A stretch of DNA of 64,000 bases from an uncultured Bacillota bacterium (GTDB taxonomy: Bacteria > Bacillota_I > Bacilli_A > RFN20 > CAG-826), in the NCBI GenBank assembly GCA_949287245.1, contig CASEFL010000007.1:1-64000 (forward strand). Reading direction: 5' to 3'. The notes below the pieces were generated by a model. That model was not told the DNA's origin. It did no database searches and was given only the letters and a program-made list of their open reading frames with translations. Shown here piece by piece: positions 7,855 to 15,750 of this stretch. Numbering within the stretch: position 1 is the stretch's first letter; the number at the start of each line of letters is the position of its first letter. A program made the translations under genes and the position numbers.

Positions 7855-9759
7855 ATGAAACGTCGAGTAATGTTCTCCTTCCTCTCCTTGCTTGTTTTGT
7901 TAACAGGATGTGTCGTGAATGAAGGAAGTTCACAATCTTCAAAAATAGATTCTTCCTCGGTAGATTCTTCAAGCATTTCTCATTCAAGTAGTTCCTCAAG
8001 TTCTTCAAGTGATTCTATAAAACGGGGAACAATCTCTTATGTTGAACCAACAGGAGGCACGCTTGCCTTCAAATCTTGGGGGAACCACGATTCTGTTCCG
8101 TTAGGAACAAAAGTGGAAGTAATTGCCACGCCCTTTGAAGGATATCTTTTAGAGACTTTAACAGTAAATTCTTCTAGTATTCTTGAACAACATTCTTTCT
8201 TTGTTGAGGAAGAAATTGAATACGTTGTCGAAGCTTCTTTTAAAAAGGAAAAGCTTCCCACAATAGAAGAGGAAGGCCATATATCTTTTTCGAATCTATC
8301 TAGTGGTTCGCTTTCTTTATCTTTAGACAATCTTGTTTTAGATAACGTCGAAGTCAAATCCATTTCTTCTAGTACTTTATATAACGAAGGAAATGATGAA
8401 GAAGTACGACTAGGAACTTCGAGTAACAAAGGAAAAATTGTTTTTTCTTTTGAAGAAAACTTACTTTTAAATGAAGTGATTTTAGAAGGAGAACCCTATC
8501 ATAACGATTCTCCTGATATTCAAGTTTCTACGGATAAGGAAAAAGTGAATCAATCTTACACAAACCCTTCTTATTCTTTTTCTGGTCTTGAAACTTCTAC
8601 TCTTACCATTGAAACCACAATTTCTAAAAATCGTTATCTTTTAAGGGGTATTACTTTAAAATTTGGAGAAAAAGAACTAATCATTCCTGAAAAAGCCACG
8701 ATCAAAACAGAACAAGTTGGAGAAGGAACAGTTGTTATTTCTCCCTCCTCAAATTGGTATACAGGAGATGAAATTGAAGTTCTGGCAACTCCTAGTGAGC
8801 ATTACTATTTGTCTTCTTTAACGTTAAATGGAGAGAATGGGGCGCGTCTTTCGAATGGAAAAACTTCTTTTGAAATTGTGGACACCGAGAATCTTTTAAA
8901 AGCGGTCTTTAAAGAATATTCTGGCGCACAAGAAGATTATTCTTACTTATATGCGAATACTTCCATTTATCCTGATCGCGGCGCAGTGCAAATGGATATT
9001 GATGCTTATTATGAGCCTGTACGCGGTTTAAAAGGCGCCGCGCTTAAAAAGGGTTTACACGATATTATTGATGATCATGTTGAGTTCTCTTATGACGATT
9101 TAGGACAAAGCGATTGGGAATATATCGATGAAGATCCTTTTGATTCCTCGCGTTTTTATGTCATTTATGAAGGCAGCACAAAGAAGGGTTATAAAGTAAA
9201 TAAAGAACATACGTGGGCAAAAAGTCATGGAAGTTTTGGCACTTCTCGTCCAGCAGGAAGCGATGTTCATAATTTACGTGGTGCAAATTCCAATTTAAAT
9301 TCCACAAGAAGCAATCTTGATTTTGGGGAAGTAAATCATTCTTCTTCTACATCCGTTGGAGATAAATATGATTGGGCAACAACGGCAATGATGGGGAATT
9401 ACCGTGGAGATTCCGCATTTGAACCCAAAGATAGTTGGAAGGGAGATGTTGCAAGAATCATTTTCTACATGGCGACACGTTATGAAGGGAACGGGGAACC
9501 CAATTTAGAAGTGTCTGGAAATATTGATACATCTCGTTTTTATGATTACACCTCTGGGGCAAGTGGTTTGCATGGAAACTTTGAAGATTTATATAACTGG
9601 GCAACTTCAGGAATCGATCCTGTTGACGATTATGAAATTAACCGCAACAACATTGTGGATCAAGATTATCAACATAACCGCAACCCCTTTATCGACCATC
9701 CAGAATTCATCATCATGATTTATGATAAAAACTATGATGGTCCTGGGGCTCTTTTATAA
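7855..9759 (+). CDS. secreted endonuclease I-family lipoprotein
   Basis: A 634-residue lipoprotein. Residues 1-19 form a signal peptide ending in the lipobox LLTGC. A Ser-rich linker follows (about 22-60), then an InlB-B-repeat-like domain (GTISYVEPTGGTLAF ... GTKVEVIATPFEGY), a middle beta domain, and a second such repeat (GEGTVVISPSSNWYTGDEIEVLATPSEHY, about 280-330). The C-terminal domain (about 400-634) carries the endonuclease I signature: NKEHTWAKSHG, SDVHNLRGANSNLNSTRSN and NYRGD. Known family members (EndA/NucM, secreted Bacillus nucleases) cut DNA or RNA outside the cell with Mg2+. Likely role: surface nuclease for nucleic-acid scavenging. ATG 7855 is preferred, with AAGGA upstream. 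Confidence 0.85.
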   Translation: MKRRVMFSFLSLLVLLTGCVVNEGSSQSSKIDSSSVDSSSISHSSSSSSSSSDSIKRGTISYVEPTGGTLAFKSWGNHDSVPLGTKVEVIATPFEGYLLETLTVNSSSILEQHSFFVEEEIEYVVEASFKKEKLPTIEEEGHISFSNLSSGSLSLSLDNLVLDNVEVKSISSSTLYNEGNDEEVRLGTSSNKGKIVFSFEENLLLNEVILEGEPYHNDSPDIQVSTDKEKVNQSYTNPSYSFSGLETSTLTIETTISKNRYLLRGITLKFGEKELIIPEKATIKTEQVGEGTVVISPSSNWYTGDEIEVLATPSEHYYLSSLTLNGENGARLSNGKTSFEIVDTENLLKAVFKEYSGAQEDYSYLYANTSIYPDRGAVQMDIDAYYEPVRGLKGAALKKGLHDIIDDHVEFSYDDLGQSDWEYIDEDPFDSSRFYVIYEGSTKKGYKVNKEHTWAKSHGSFGTSRPAGSDVHNLRGANSNLNSTRSNLDFGEVNHSSSTSVGDKYDWATTAMMGNYRGDSAFEPKDSWKGDVARIIFYMATRYEGNGEPNLEVSGNIDTSRFYDYTSGASGLHGNFEDLYNWATSGIDPVDDYEINRNNIVDQDYQHNRNPFIDHPEFIIMIYDKNYDGPGALL

Positions 9760-9792
9760 AAACTTTGCAAAACTCAACTTGTTTTTTAGATT

Positions 9793-10914
9793 TTACGATA
9801 TTTTTTTGATAAAAGAACGACGTCTTTTATGAAGAATTGTTTCAAAACGTTGCCAGTTATTTTGGATACCAGAATTATCTTCTAAGTTAAGATTTGTTTC
9901 GCAGTATTCAATTTGTCCATCTTTTAACATTTTCATCAATTCCAGTAAGATTGCCCAAGCGACACCGGAATCACGATGTTCTTTATCAATGGCAATAAGA
10001 CCTAAATCGAGAATTTTTGGTTTTCTTAAACTTTTTAATAAACGAATCAAAGCGCAGGGAGTAAGTCTTCCTCCTGATTTTTGTAAGGCTTTACCAATGG
10101 AGGGGAAACATAAACCCGCTCCTACAACTTTATCATTCTCGTCTACGATAATTCTTATCCAGCGAGAAGATAAAATCATTTTAAAAGTCCCAATCATTTC
10201 TTCTCGTTCTTCTTTGCTAAAAGGAACCGTCATATATAAATCACCATATTCTTTATCAATTAAATCAAAGAAACCCTCTCCATAGCGGGAAATGATTTGA
10301 CGCGATGATAAGCCTCGTACAACATGAAGTTTTGCACGCTTCATCATGATGTTTGTTACGCGTCCAATCTTTTCATCGATTTCTTTTGGGGCAAAGATTT
10401 TTCTTTCAACCCAGTCTACATCTTTTGTAAAACCTTCCTTTTCTAAGAGTTTTTGATAATAAGGGAAGTTATATTGTTCTTCAAAAGTACTTAATTCATC
10501 AAATCCTTCAATAAGAAGACCTTCCCTATCCATATCGCTATACCCAAGAGGCCCTACGAGTTCATTCATACCCTTTTCTTTTGCGAATTTGGTAATTGCT
10601 TCAATTAATAAATGAACAACTTCTTGATTATCTATGGCGTCAAAACGCGTAAACCGCACTTGTTTTAACCCGCGAATTTCATTCGAACGATAGGAAAGTA
10701 TGGCCTGAATTCTTCCTACAACCCTTTTTCCTTCATAGACAAGATAAAAGGCTACATCATTATATTTTTTGTGATAATCGTCTTTTCGAAAAAGCTTTAA
10801 TTCGTCTCCATAAAGAGGAGGAACAAAATAAGGATTATTTTTATATAAATTTAAGGGAAAGTTGATAAAATCACGAATTTCTTTCCGAGTTTTTACTTCA
10901 ATGAGACGATACAT
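9793..10914 (-). CDS. GNAT-like N-acetyltransferase-fold protein
   Basis: A 373-residue protein starting MYRLIEVKTRKEIRDFINFPLNLYKNNPYFVPPL, the opening of a widespread family of uncharacterised acetyltransferase-like proteins. VVGRIQAILSYRSNE and ELVGPLGYSDMDREGLLIEGF follow, with a second GNAT-like half near the C-terminus (IIVDENDKVVGAGLCFPSIG, LGLIAIDKEHRDSGVAWAILLELM). The substrate is unknown. The start at 10914 has AAGGA 8 bases upstream; longer frames would run into the divergent gene's leader and are rejected. It is transcribed alone, divergently from the PH-domain gene. Confidence 0.65.
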   Translation of the reverse strand: MYRLIEVKTRKEIRDFINFPLNLYKNNPYFVPPLYGDELKLFRKDDYHKKYNDVAFYLVYEGKRVVGRIQAILSYRSNEIRGLKQVRFTRFDAIDNQEVVHLLIEAITKFAKEKGMNELVGPLGYSDMDREGLLIEGFDELSTFEEQYNFPYYQKLLEKEGFTKDVDWVERKIFAPKEIDEKIGRVTNIMMKRAKLHVVRGLSSRQIISRYGEGFFDLIDKEYGDLYMTVPFSKEEREEMIGTFKMILSSRWIRIIVDENDKVVGAGLCFPSIGKALQKSGGRLTPCALIRLLKSLRKPKILDLGLIAIDKEHRDSGVAWAILLELMKMLKDGQIEYCETNLNLEDNSGIQNNWQRFETILHKRRRSFIKKIS

Positions 10915-11031
10915 ATATATTTCCTTCTTTCTTTTTAGGTTACAAGATTCCCTTCCTAAAAGGTAGTTTTTATTCATTATAACAAGAAAGTTCTTTGCTT
11001 TTTCTTTCTTAAAAAAGAATAAAATTGAAAT

Positions 11032-11730
11032 ATGAAAAAAATCGATGAGAAATATTTTTTGTATCCAGAAGGAAAAAAAGAACAAGAAGAACAAGGAATT
11101 CATGTTACTTTAGAACCGGGAGAAAGCATTCTTTGGAAAGGAAAACCAAATAAAAAATGCTTTATTTGGAGTGCTTTTCTCCGTCTTCTGCCTTTCGCGC
11201 TTCTTTGGCTTTTATTTGATGGATTTGCCCTAGGTATGATTTTTGGCTTTATGCAAGGGATTCCCTGGTTTGTTTATTTTATTTTTGTTATCTTCTTCCT
11301 TTTTCACTTAATCCCTGTTTGGGCGTGGATTGCCTCCATATTTTCCGCGAAAAAGCGTCAAGAAATAGAAGAATACGCGTTTACAGAAACAAGGATTTTC
11401 ATTCGCAAAGGATTTATTGGTTCCTCTACAGTAAGTGTTCCTTATGTTTCTCTTACCTCTTTAAATCTTCGCATTGGTCTTTTAGAGAAGATCTTTCATG
11501 TGGGAGATATTTACATTGTTGCAGGGAAAGAAAAATATGTATTAGAGGATTTAGAACACCCAGAATTTCTCTTTTCTCGTTTACAAGAGATTTCTCATCA
11601 AGTGAAAACCGATATTCTTTATCCTAACGCTTATCGTCCCAAAGAAAACCCCGGTTATCATGTTACTTTAATGGACAATTCAAAGGAATCTTCAGGGAGT
11701 GAGAGCAGCTCTTGCAATAAGGAAGAATAA
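11032..11730 (+). CDS. membrane protein with bacterial PH domain
   Basis: A 232-residue protein: a charged N-terminus with LEPGESILWKGKP, typical of bacterial PH-like (bPH2/YdbT-type) proteins, two membrane helices (about residues 47-70 and 78-108), then a cytosolic PH-like beta domain (YAFTETRIFIRKGFIGSSTVSVPYVSLTSLNLRIGLLEKIFHVGDIYI). The role is unknown. It is followed 7 bases later by a small lipoprotein gene, so the two are probably cotranscribed. Confidence 0.7.
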   Translation: MKKIDEKYFLYPEGKKEQEEQGIHVTLEPGESILWKGKPNKKCFIWSAFLRLLPFALLWLLFDGFALGMIFGFMQGIPWFVYFIFVIFFLFHLIPVWAWIASIFSAKKRQEIEEYAFTETRIFIRKGFIGSSTVSVPYVSLTSLNLRIGLLEKIFHVGDIYIVAGKEKYVLEDLEHPEFLFSRLQEISHQVKTDILYPNAYRPKENPGYHVTLMDNSKESSGSESSSCNKEE

Positions 11731-11737
11731 GCATAAA

Positions 11738-12202
11738 ATGACGTGCATGATGAAAAATGGAATTGGTATTGTCTTATTTGCTACTTTGCTTTTAGTTTCC
11801 TGTGGAGGTACCGCGACTACTTCAAGCAGTGCTTCTATGGAAAATTCTTCCGAAGCTCAATCTTCTTCTCATTCAAGTTCAATCACACCTCTTGAAGGAC
11901 GAAAGGTGACGGGAACTTTTGTAGATGACTGGGCATTAAGCGATAATCCTCTTTTCTTTCTATGGGCATGGGGAGGAGACATTTCTGGAATGTATTATGA
12001 AGCAGAAATTGTCGAAGACTCGCTTCATGCGACAATTGATGAAGAAATCACTGGATTAGTTGTTCAACGCTTCGCCCCAGATGCGGAAACTTTACCCGAA
12101 GATGGTGGGACAACTTTTATTGATGATTGTTGGAATAAGTCTGAGGATATTGATGTTTCTTCCTCGGATACTTTTACTATCACTTTCATTCCCGGCGTAT
12201 AA
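11738..12202 (+). CDS. small Ser-rich lipoprotein
   Basis: About 154 residues. A signal peptide with lipobox LLVSC is followed by a Ser/Thr-rich tether (TATTSSSASMENSSEAQSSSHSSS) and a folded domain with many aromatics (WAWGGDISGMYYEAE, WNKSEDIDVSSSDTFTITF). The spacing of Trp-rich strands recalls starch-binding modules, but I cannot assign it. ATG 11738, 11747 or 11750 could be the start; AAGGAAG at 11720..11726 fits 11738 best. It sits directly after the PH-domain gene and is closed by the terminator at 12223. Confidence 0.65.
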   Translation: MTCMMKNGIGIVLFATLLLVSCGGTATTSSSASMENSSEAQSSSHSSSITPLEGRKVTGTFVDDWALSDNPLFFLWAWGGDISGMYYEAEIVEDSLHATIDEEITGLVVQRFAPDAETLPEDGGTTFIDDCWNKSEDIDVSSSDTFTITFIPGV

Positions 12203-12222
12203 GGACTCGAAAAACGATTATT

Positions 12223-12248
12223 AAGGCAGGGCATCCTGCCTTTTTATT
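12223..12248 (+). terminator. rho-independent terminator
   Basis: AAGGCAGG/CCTGCCTT stem with a GCAT loop and TTTATT tail. It overlaps the 3' end of the convergent ABC transporter gene. Confidence 0.85.
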
Positions 12249-14880
12249 CGCTTCTTAAGGCTTCTACAGGATCTTTTTTGGCAGCAAGAGAAGCAGGAAT
12301 TAAACCAGAAAGTAAGGTCAAACCCATGGAAAGAAGAATCATAATCAGTGCTTCCCACCAAGGAAGTGAGGCGATGGTATAAACTCCCGTAAAGGCTCCG
12401 ACAATGACGTTTAATAAAATTTCTAAAATATACGTAATAAGAATTCCTAAAGCTCCTGCTAAAAAACCAATGATTAATGTTTCTGCATTAAATAGTCGAC
12501 TGACATCTTTCTTTCTTCCTCCAAGAGAACGAATAACACCAATTTCCTTTACCCGTTCCATAACCGAAACATAAGTAATTACAGCAATCATGACCGTAGA
12601 GACCACTAAAGATAGGGCAGTAAAGGCAACAAGAGCAATGGTTACTAATTCAACCATGGAGTTCACCATGGTAAGGACCATGCTAAGGGTGTCGTTATAA
12701 CGAATTTGTGTCCGTTCATCAAAAGGATATATTTCCCCGTTAATCTCTATATCTCCGTCTTCATTCCAAGCGTCTAAATAGGCACGAATATGGTTCATTT
12801 GATCGGTACTTTTTGGATAAATTTCAATAAGAGAAGGCATTTCCGCTCCTCCTAAAGCATTTAAGGACATTAAGATCGTTCCCGAGGGATTAATCATTCC
12901 TTCCATAACCGAATTTTGCGTTAAACTTGAAAGCATGGTGCCATATATTTTTTGATTTCCTTGGAAAGAATACGTATATAAATAACCAATTCCGTTACTT
13001 GTGGTATAGCCTTCTAAGTTATTTTCCTTTAAATAAGAAACAATTGGAGAAGAGGCATTCTCTTCGCGGAATAAAGAGGCAAAAGCTTCTGTATAGTAAA
13101 ACCCACTTGAAAGACAGCCATAGTTTACTTCGTCTTTCTTTTGCAAAATCGCGGTAATTTTTAATTCCAGCCTCGGTGTTTCTTCCGTAAGAGTTTTTGT
13201 ATGGTTATATTGCCAATTTCCTCCAATTAATGGGTTTCCTCCTTCTACATATAAAGAGGAACTTGGATAGTAATAAAAACTCTTATTCATTAAATCTTCA
13301 TAAGAAATACGAGGCATTTCTAAATTGGGATCATAATGTTCATCTCCGATTGTTTCGTAAATGTTGTTTAAGAAACTGGCTTGACTCATATAACCAGTTT
13401 CTGCAAGAGTTAAATCGCTTAAGGAATCATCGGCGATAACAAGGACGATTTCGTTTTCTTTTTCGGGAAGGTGACTCGTTTTTTCATCACTTACAATGTC
13501 ATATTGAGAAAGAATCAGTTCTTCACTACTTGGGAATAAGGAAAAGGGCTCTGGAAGAAAATTGACGTATTGCGAATAATCTTCAAATTCCGTTTCTCCT
13601 AAAATCGATTGATATACCGCACGAATTGCGGATAAAGAAGCAACAGTACCTTCGTTTTCATAAGGATAACCTTCAAGTTTGGTTTCCACAAAAATATTCG
13701 GACTAACATCAATTCCATAATCAAAAACAATCCCGCTATAGTAGTCTTCGTGCATATTTTCAACATAGGAAAGATATTCAGGAGTAATTTCGTTTTTAAA
13801 AAGAAATTGTTTAACGTTTCCTGAAGAATCTACCAAAGAAGAAATGGTTTCGCTGATATTAACATATCCATCTTCTATTCCTTCAATAAGCGCACTTGAT
13901 TGTCCTAAACTTCCGGCTAAATTCATCAAGCCATTTAAATCTAAGCCACTTTCTTCAATCATGATGGGATTGCCAGAAAGCATATCGGCTTCCATATCGT
14001 GAATATAATTTTGTACGCCGCTAGAGATGGCAAGTACAGAGGAAACACCAATAATGCCAATCGAGGCCGCAATTGCAATTAATGCGGTTCTTTTGGATTT
14101 TGATTTGAGATTTTGGGCCGATAAATGGAAGGCGCTCATAAAAGATAAACGACTCTTATTTTTAGAATCTTCTTTTTTCTTTTCTGTAATTTCTTCTTGA
14201 TAAGGATTAGTGTCTGAAATAATTTGGCCATCTAATAAATTAACAATTCTTGTTGCGTATTGTTTGGCTAAATCAGGGTTATGGGTAACCATAATCACCA
14301 AACGGTCTTTTGAAATTTCTTGAATTATATCCATGATTTGCAGGGATGTTTCTGTATCTAAGGCTCCCGTCGGCTCATCGGCTAAAAGAATTTCTGGGTC
14401 AGAGACTAGGGCTCTAGCGATGGCCACTCTTTGACATTGCCCACCCGATAATTGATTGGGTTTTTTGTAATATTCATCTTTTAGTCCAACTCGATCTAAA
14501 GCTTCTTTTGCTTTCCGAATTCGTTCTTCTTTATTGATGCCACCGATGGCTAAGGCAAGTTCCACATTTTGCAATACACTTTGATGAGGAATGAGATTAT
14601 AGGATTGAAAAATAAAACCAATCCGATGGTTACGGTAATTATCCCACTCATAGTCTGTGTAGTTTTTCGTGGAAACCTCATCAATTTGTAAATCTCCTTC
14701 AGAGGCATGATCTAAACCACCAATGATATTAAGTAATGTTGTTTTTCCACATCCTGAAGGGCCAAGAATGGCCACGAACTCATTATCGCGGAAAGCAACA
14801 TTAAGCCCTTTTAAGGCATGGACGAGGCCAACATCTCCACCGACAACATAATCCTTTTTTAAATTAATGAGTTTTAACAT
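12244..14880 (-). CDS. MacB/FtsX-type ABC transporter, ATPase-permease fusion
   Basis: An 878-residue fusion. The N-terminal ATPase (about 1-235) has Walker A GPSGCGKTT, signature LSGGQCQR and Walker B ILLADEPTGALD, and is of the LolD/MacB subfamily. A first membrane helix follows at about 266-288, then a roughly 480-residue extracytoplasmic domain, then three C-terminal helices with the FtsX-like core (VMERVKEIGVIRSLGGRKKDVSRLF). Such pumps move lipoproteins, peptides or antimicrobials by mechanotransmission. It lies one base after a MarR gene in the same operon, so it is probably drug- or peptide-responsive. Substrate unknown. Confidence 0.85.
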   Translation of the reverse strand: MLKLINLKKDYVVGGDVGLVHALKGLNVAFRDNEFVAILGPSGCGKTTLLNIIGGLDHASEGDLQIDEVSTKNYTDYEWDNYRNHRIGFIFQSYNLIPHQSVLQNVELALAIGGINKEERIRKAKEALDRVGLKDEYYKKPNQLSGGQCQRVAIARALVSDPEILLADEPTGALDTETSLQIMDIIQEISKDRLVIMVTHNPDLAKQYATRIVNLLDGQIISDTNPYQEEITEKKKEDSKNKSRLSFMSAFHLSAQNLKSKSKRTALIAIAASIGIIGVSSVLAISSGVQNYIHDMEADMLSGNPIMIEESGLDLNGLMNLAGSLGQSSALIEGIEDGYVNISETISSLVDSSGNVKQFLFKNEITPEYLSYVENMHEDYYSGIVFDYGIDVSPNIFVETKLEGYPYENEGTVASLSAIRAVYQSILGETEFEDYSQYVNFLPEPFSLFPSSEELILSQYDIVSDEKTSHLPEKENEIVLVIADDSLSDLTLAETGYMSQASFLNNIYETIGDEHYDPNLEMPRISYEDLMNKSFYYYPSSSLYVEGGNPLIGGNWQYNHTKTLTEETPRLELKITAILQKKDEVNYGCLSSGFYYTEAFASLFREENASSPIVSYLKENNLEGYTTSNGIGYLYTYSFQGNQKIYGTMLSSLTQNSVMEGMINPSGTILMSLNALGGAEMPSLIEIYPKSTDQMNHIRAYLDAWNEDGDIEINGEIYPFDERTQIRYNDTLSMVLTMVNSMVELVTIALVAFTALSLVVSTVMIAVITYVSVMERVKEIGVIRSLGGRKKDVSRLFNAETLIIGFLAGALGILITYILEILLNVIVGAFTGVYTIASLPWWEALIMILLSMGLTLLSGLIPASLAAKKDPVEALRSE

Positions 14881-14881
14881 T

Positions 14882-15292
14882 TTATTTTACCTCTTGTAAC
14901 TTTCTTGTAATTAAACGAAGGGAAGCGATGTCTTCCGCTGATAAAATATTTTCTAAATGTCTAGTAAAAACTTCGATTTTTTGATGACTTCGATTTAAAT
15001 ATTCTTTTCCTTTTTTCGTTAAGGTGATTTCTCTTTTCCTTGCATCTAATTTCGATGTTTTTACTTTTGCAAAACCTAGAAAAACAAGATGATTAATTAA
15101 CACAGTGATGCGCGGATTTGAAACATTTAAAGACTTTGCCAATTCGCTAGAGGAAAGAGGCTCGTTATTTTTTTCTAAAAGTTCTAAAACGCGAATCCCA
15201 ATTTTCCGCTGCTCATTAAGAATGTCGTTTAACCTTTCTACTAGAGGCGAGGAGAGTAGCATTTCTAAAATTTCATCCAACCCTTTATTCAT
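14882..15292 (-). CDS. MarR-family transcriptional regulator
   Basis: A 136-residue winged-helix protein (core EPLSSSELAKSLNVSNPRITVLINHLVFLGFAKVKTSKLDARKREITLTKKGKEYL) of the MarR family. It is the first gene of the operon with the MacB-type transporter. No Shine-Dalgarno sequence precedes ATG 15292; an AT-rich -10 candidate lies so close that the transcript may be leaderless. A 7-bp inverted repeat at 15302 is its likely operator. Confidence 0.8.
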   Translation of the reverse strand: MNKGLDEILEMLLSSPLVERLNDILNEQRKIGIRVLELLEKNNEPLSSSELAKSLNVSNPRITVLINHLVFLGFAKVKTSKLDARKREITLTKKGKEYLNRSHQKIEVFTRHLENILSAEDIASLRLITRKLQEVK

Positions 15293-15301
15293 AGCGAGAG
15301 A

Positions 15302-15321
15302 TATTTAACACCTATTAAATA
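15302..15321. promoter_or_regulatory. inverted repeat, candidate MarR operator
   Basis: TATTTAA-N6-TTAAATA, perfect 7-bp arms, lies 10 bases upstream of the marR-like ATG and over its probable -10. MarR proteins typically bind such dyads in their own promoters. Confidence 0.5.
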
Positions 15322-15357
15322 AATTTCAAGAAATATTTCTCATCAATTTTCTTTCTC

Positions 15358-15386
15358 TTGCACGAAGATGAAAAACGCATTAATAT
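15358..15386 (+). promoter_or_regulatory. promoter of initiator tRNA
   Basis: TTGCAC at 15358..15363, 17-base spacer, TAATAT at 15381..15386, ending 23 bases before the tRNA 5' end. Confidence 0.65.
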
Positions 15387-15409
15387 AACGCAGCCTTAAG
15401 AGGCGATAT

Positions 15410-15486
15410 CGCGGGGTAGAGCAGCCTGGTAGCTCGTCAGGCCCATAACCTGAAGGTCGGTGGTTCAAATCCACCCCCCGCAACCA
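15410..15486 (+). tRNA. initiator tRNA-fMet (CAT)
   Basis: A full cloverleaf with encoded CCA. It has the C1-A72 mismatch that marks bacterial initiators. The anticodon arm is TCAGG-CCCATAA-CCTGA: the normally universal U33 is C, and the first of the three conserved G-C pairs (29-41) is A-U. Typical bacterial initiators have GGG/CCC and CUCAUAA here. It is a single gene with its own promoter and terminator. Confidence 0.93.
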
Positions 15487-15535
15487 CAAAAATGAAAGTT
15501 TAAACGAGAAAAGCTTAAACTTATACGAAATATTG

Positions 15536-15563
15536 CGCCTAACAATAGGCGTTTTTTCTTTTC
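15536..15563 (+). terminator. rho-independent terminator
   Basis: CGCCTA-ACAA-TAGGCG followed by TTTTTTCTTTT, downstream of the initiator tRNA. A second, AT-rich inverted repeat (AAGTTTAA/TTAAACTT) lies between the tRNA and this hairpin. Confidence 0.9.
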
Positions 15564-15678
15564 TGCCTCTATCTATATCAACTTCATAAAACTTATGTAT
15601 CAATTACTTTTCTTTTTCCTTTATAGAAGCGTGAAGTTTTTATTTCAAGAAGAGAACAAATTGAAATTGTAAAATCTT

Positions 15679-15692
15679 TTTAAGCGCTTACA
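15679..15692. promoter_or_regulatory. cre (CcpA) site
   Basis: TTTAAGCGCTTACA differs at one position from the palindromic cre form TGTAAGCGCTTACA. It lies just upstream of the promoter of the glycerol operon, which in Firmicutes is commonly under carbon catabolite control. Confidence 0.65.
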
Positions 15693-15699
15693 TTCCTTA

Positions 15700-15728
15700 T
15701 TTACAAACTTTTTGAAAGTTTTTAGAAT
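15700..15728 (+). promoter_or_regulatory. glycerol operon promoter
   Basis: TTTACA at 15700..15705, 17-base spacer, TAGAAT at 15723..15728; each box is one mismatch from the sigma-A consensus. It places the transcript start a little before the ATG at 15751. Confidence 0.65.
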
Positions 15729-15750
15729 GAAGGCAATGGGAGATGAAAAT

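Noticed and set aside
10915-11103. Longer N-terminus for the GNAT-like protein
   Set aside because: It would add a low-complexity Phe/Lys-rich stretch and overlap the divergent PH-domain gene; ATG 10914 has a ribosome binding site.
15343-15603. Minus-strand frame with a DLNHRPSGYGPDELPGC-type sequence
   Set aside because: This is the translated complement of the initiator tRNA gene, a well-known false protein.
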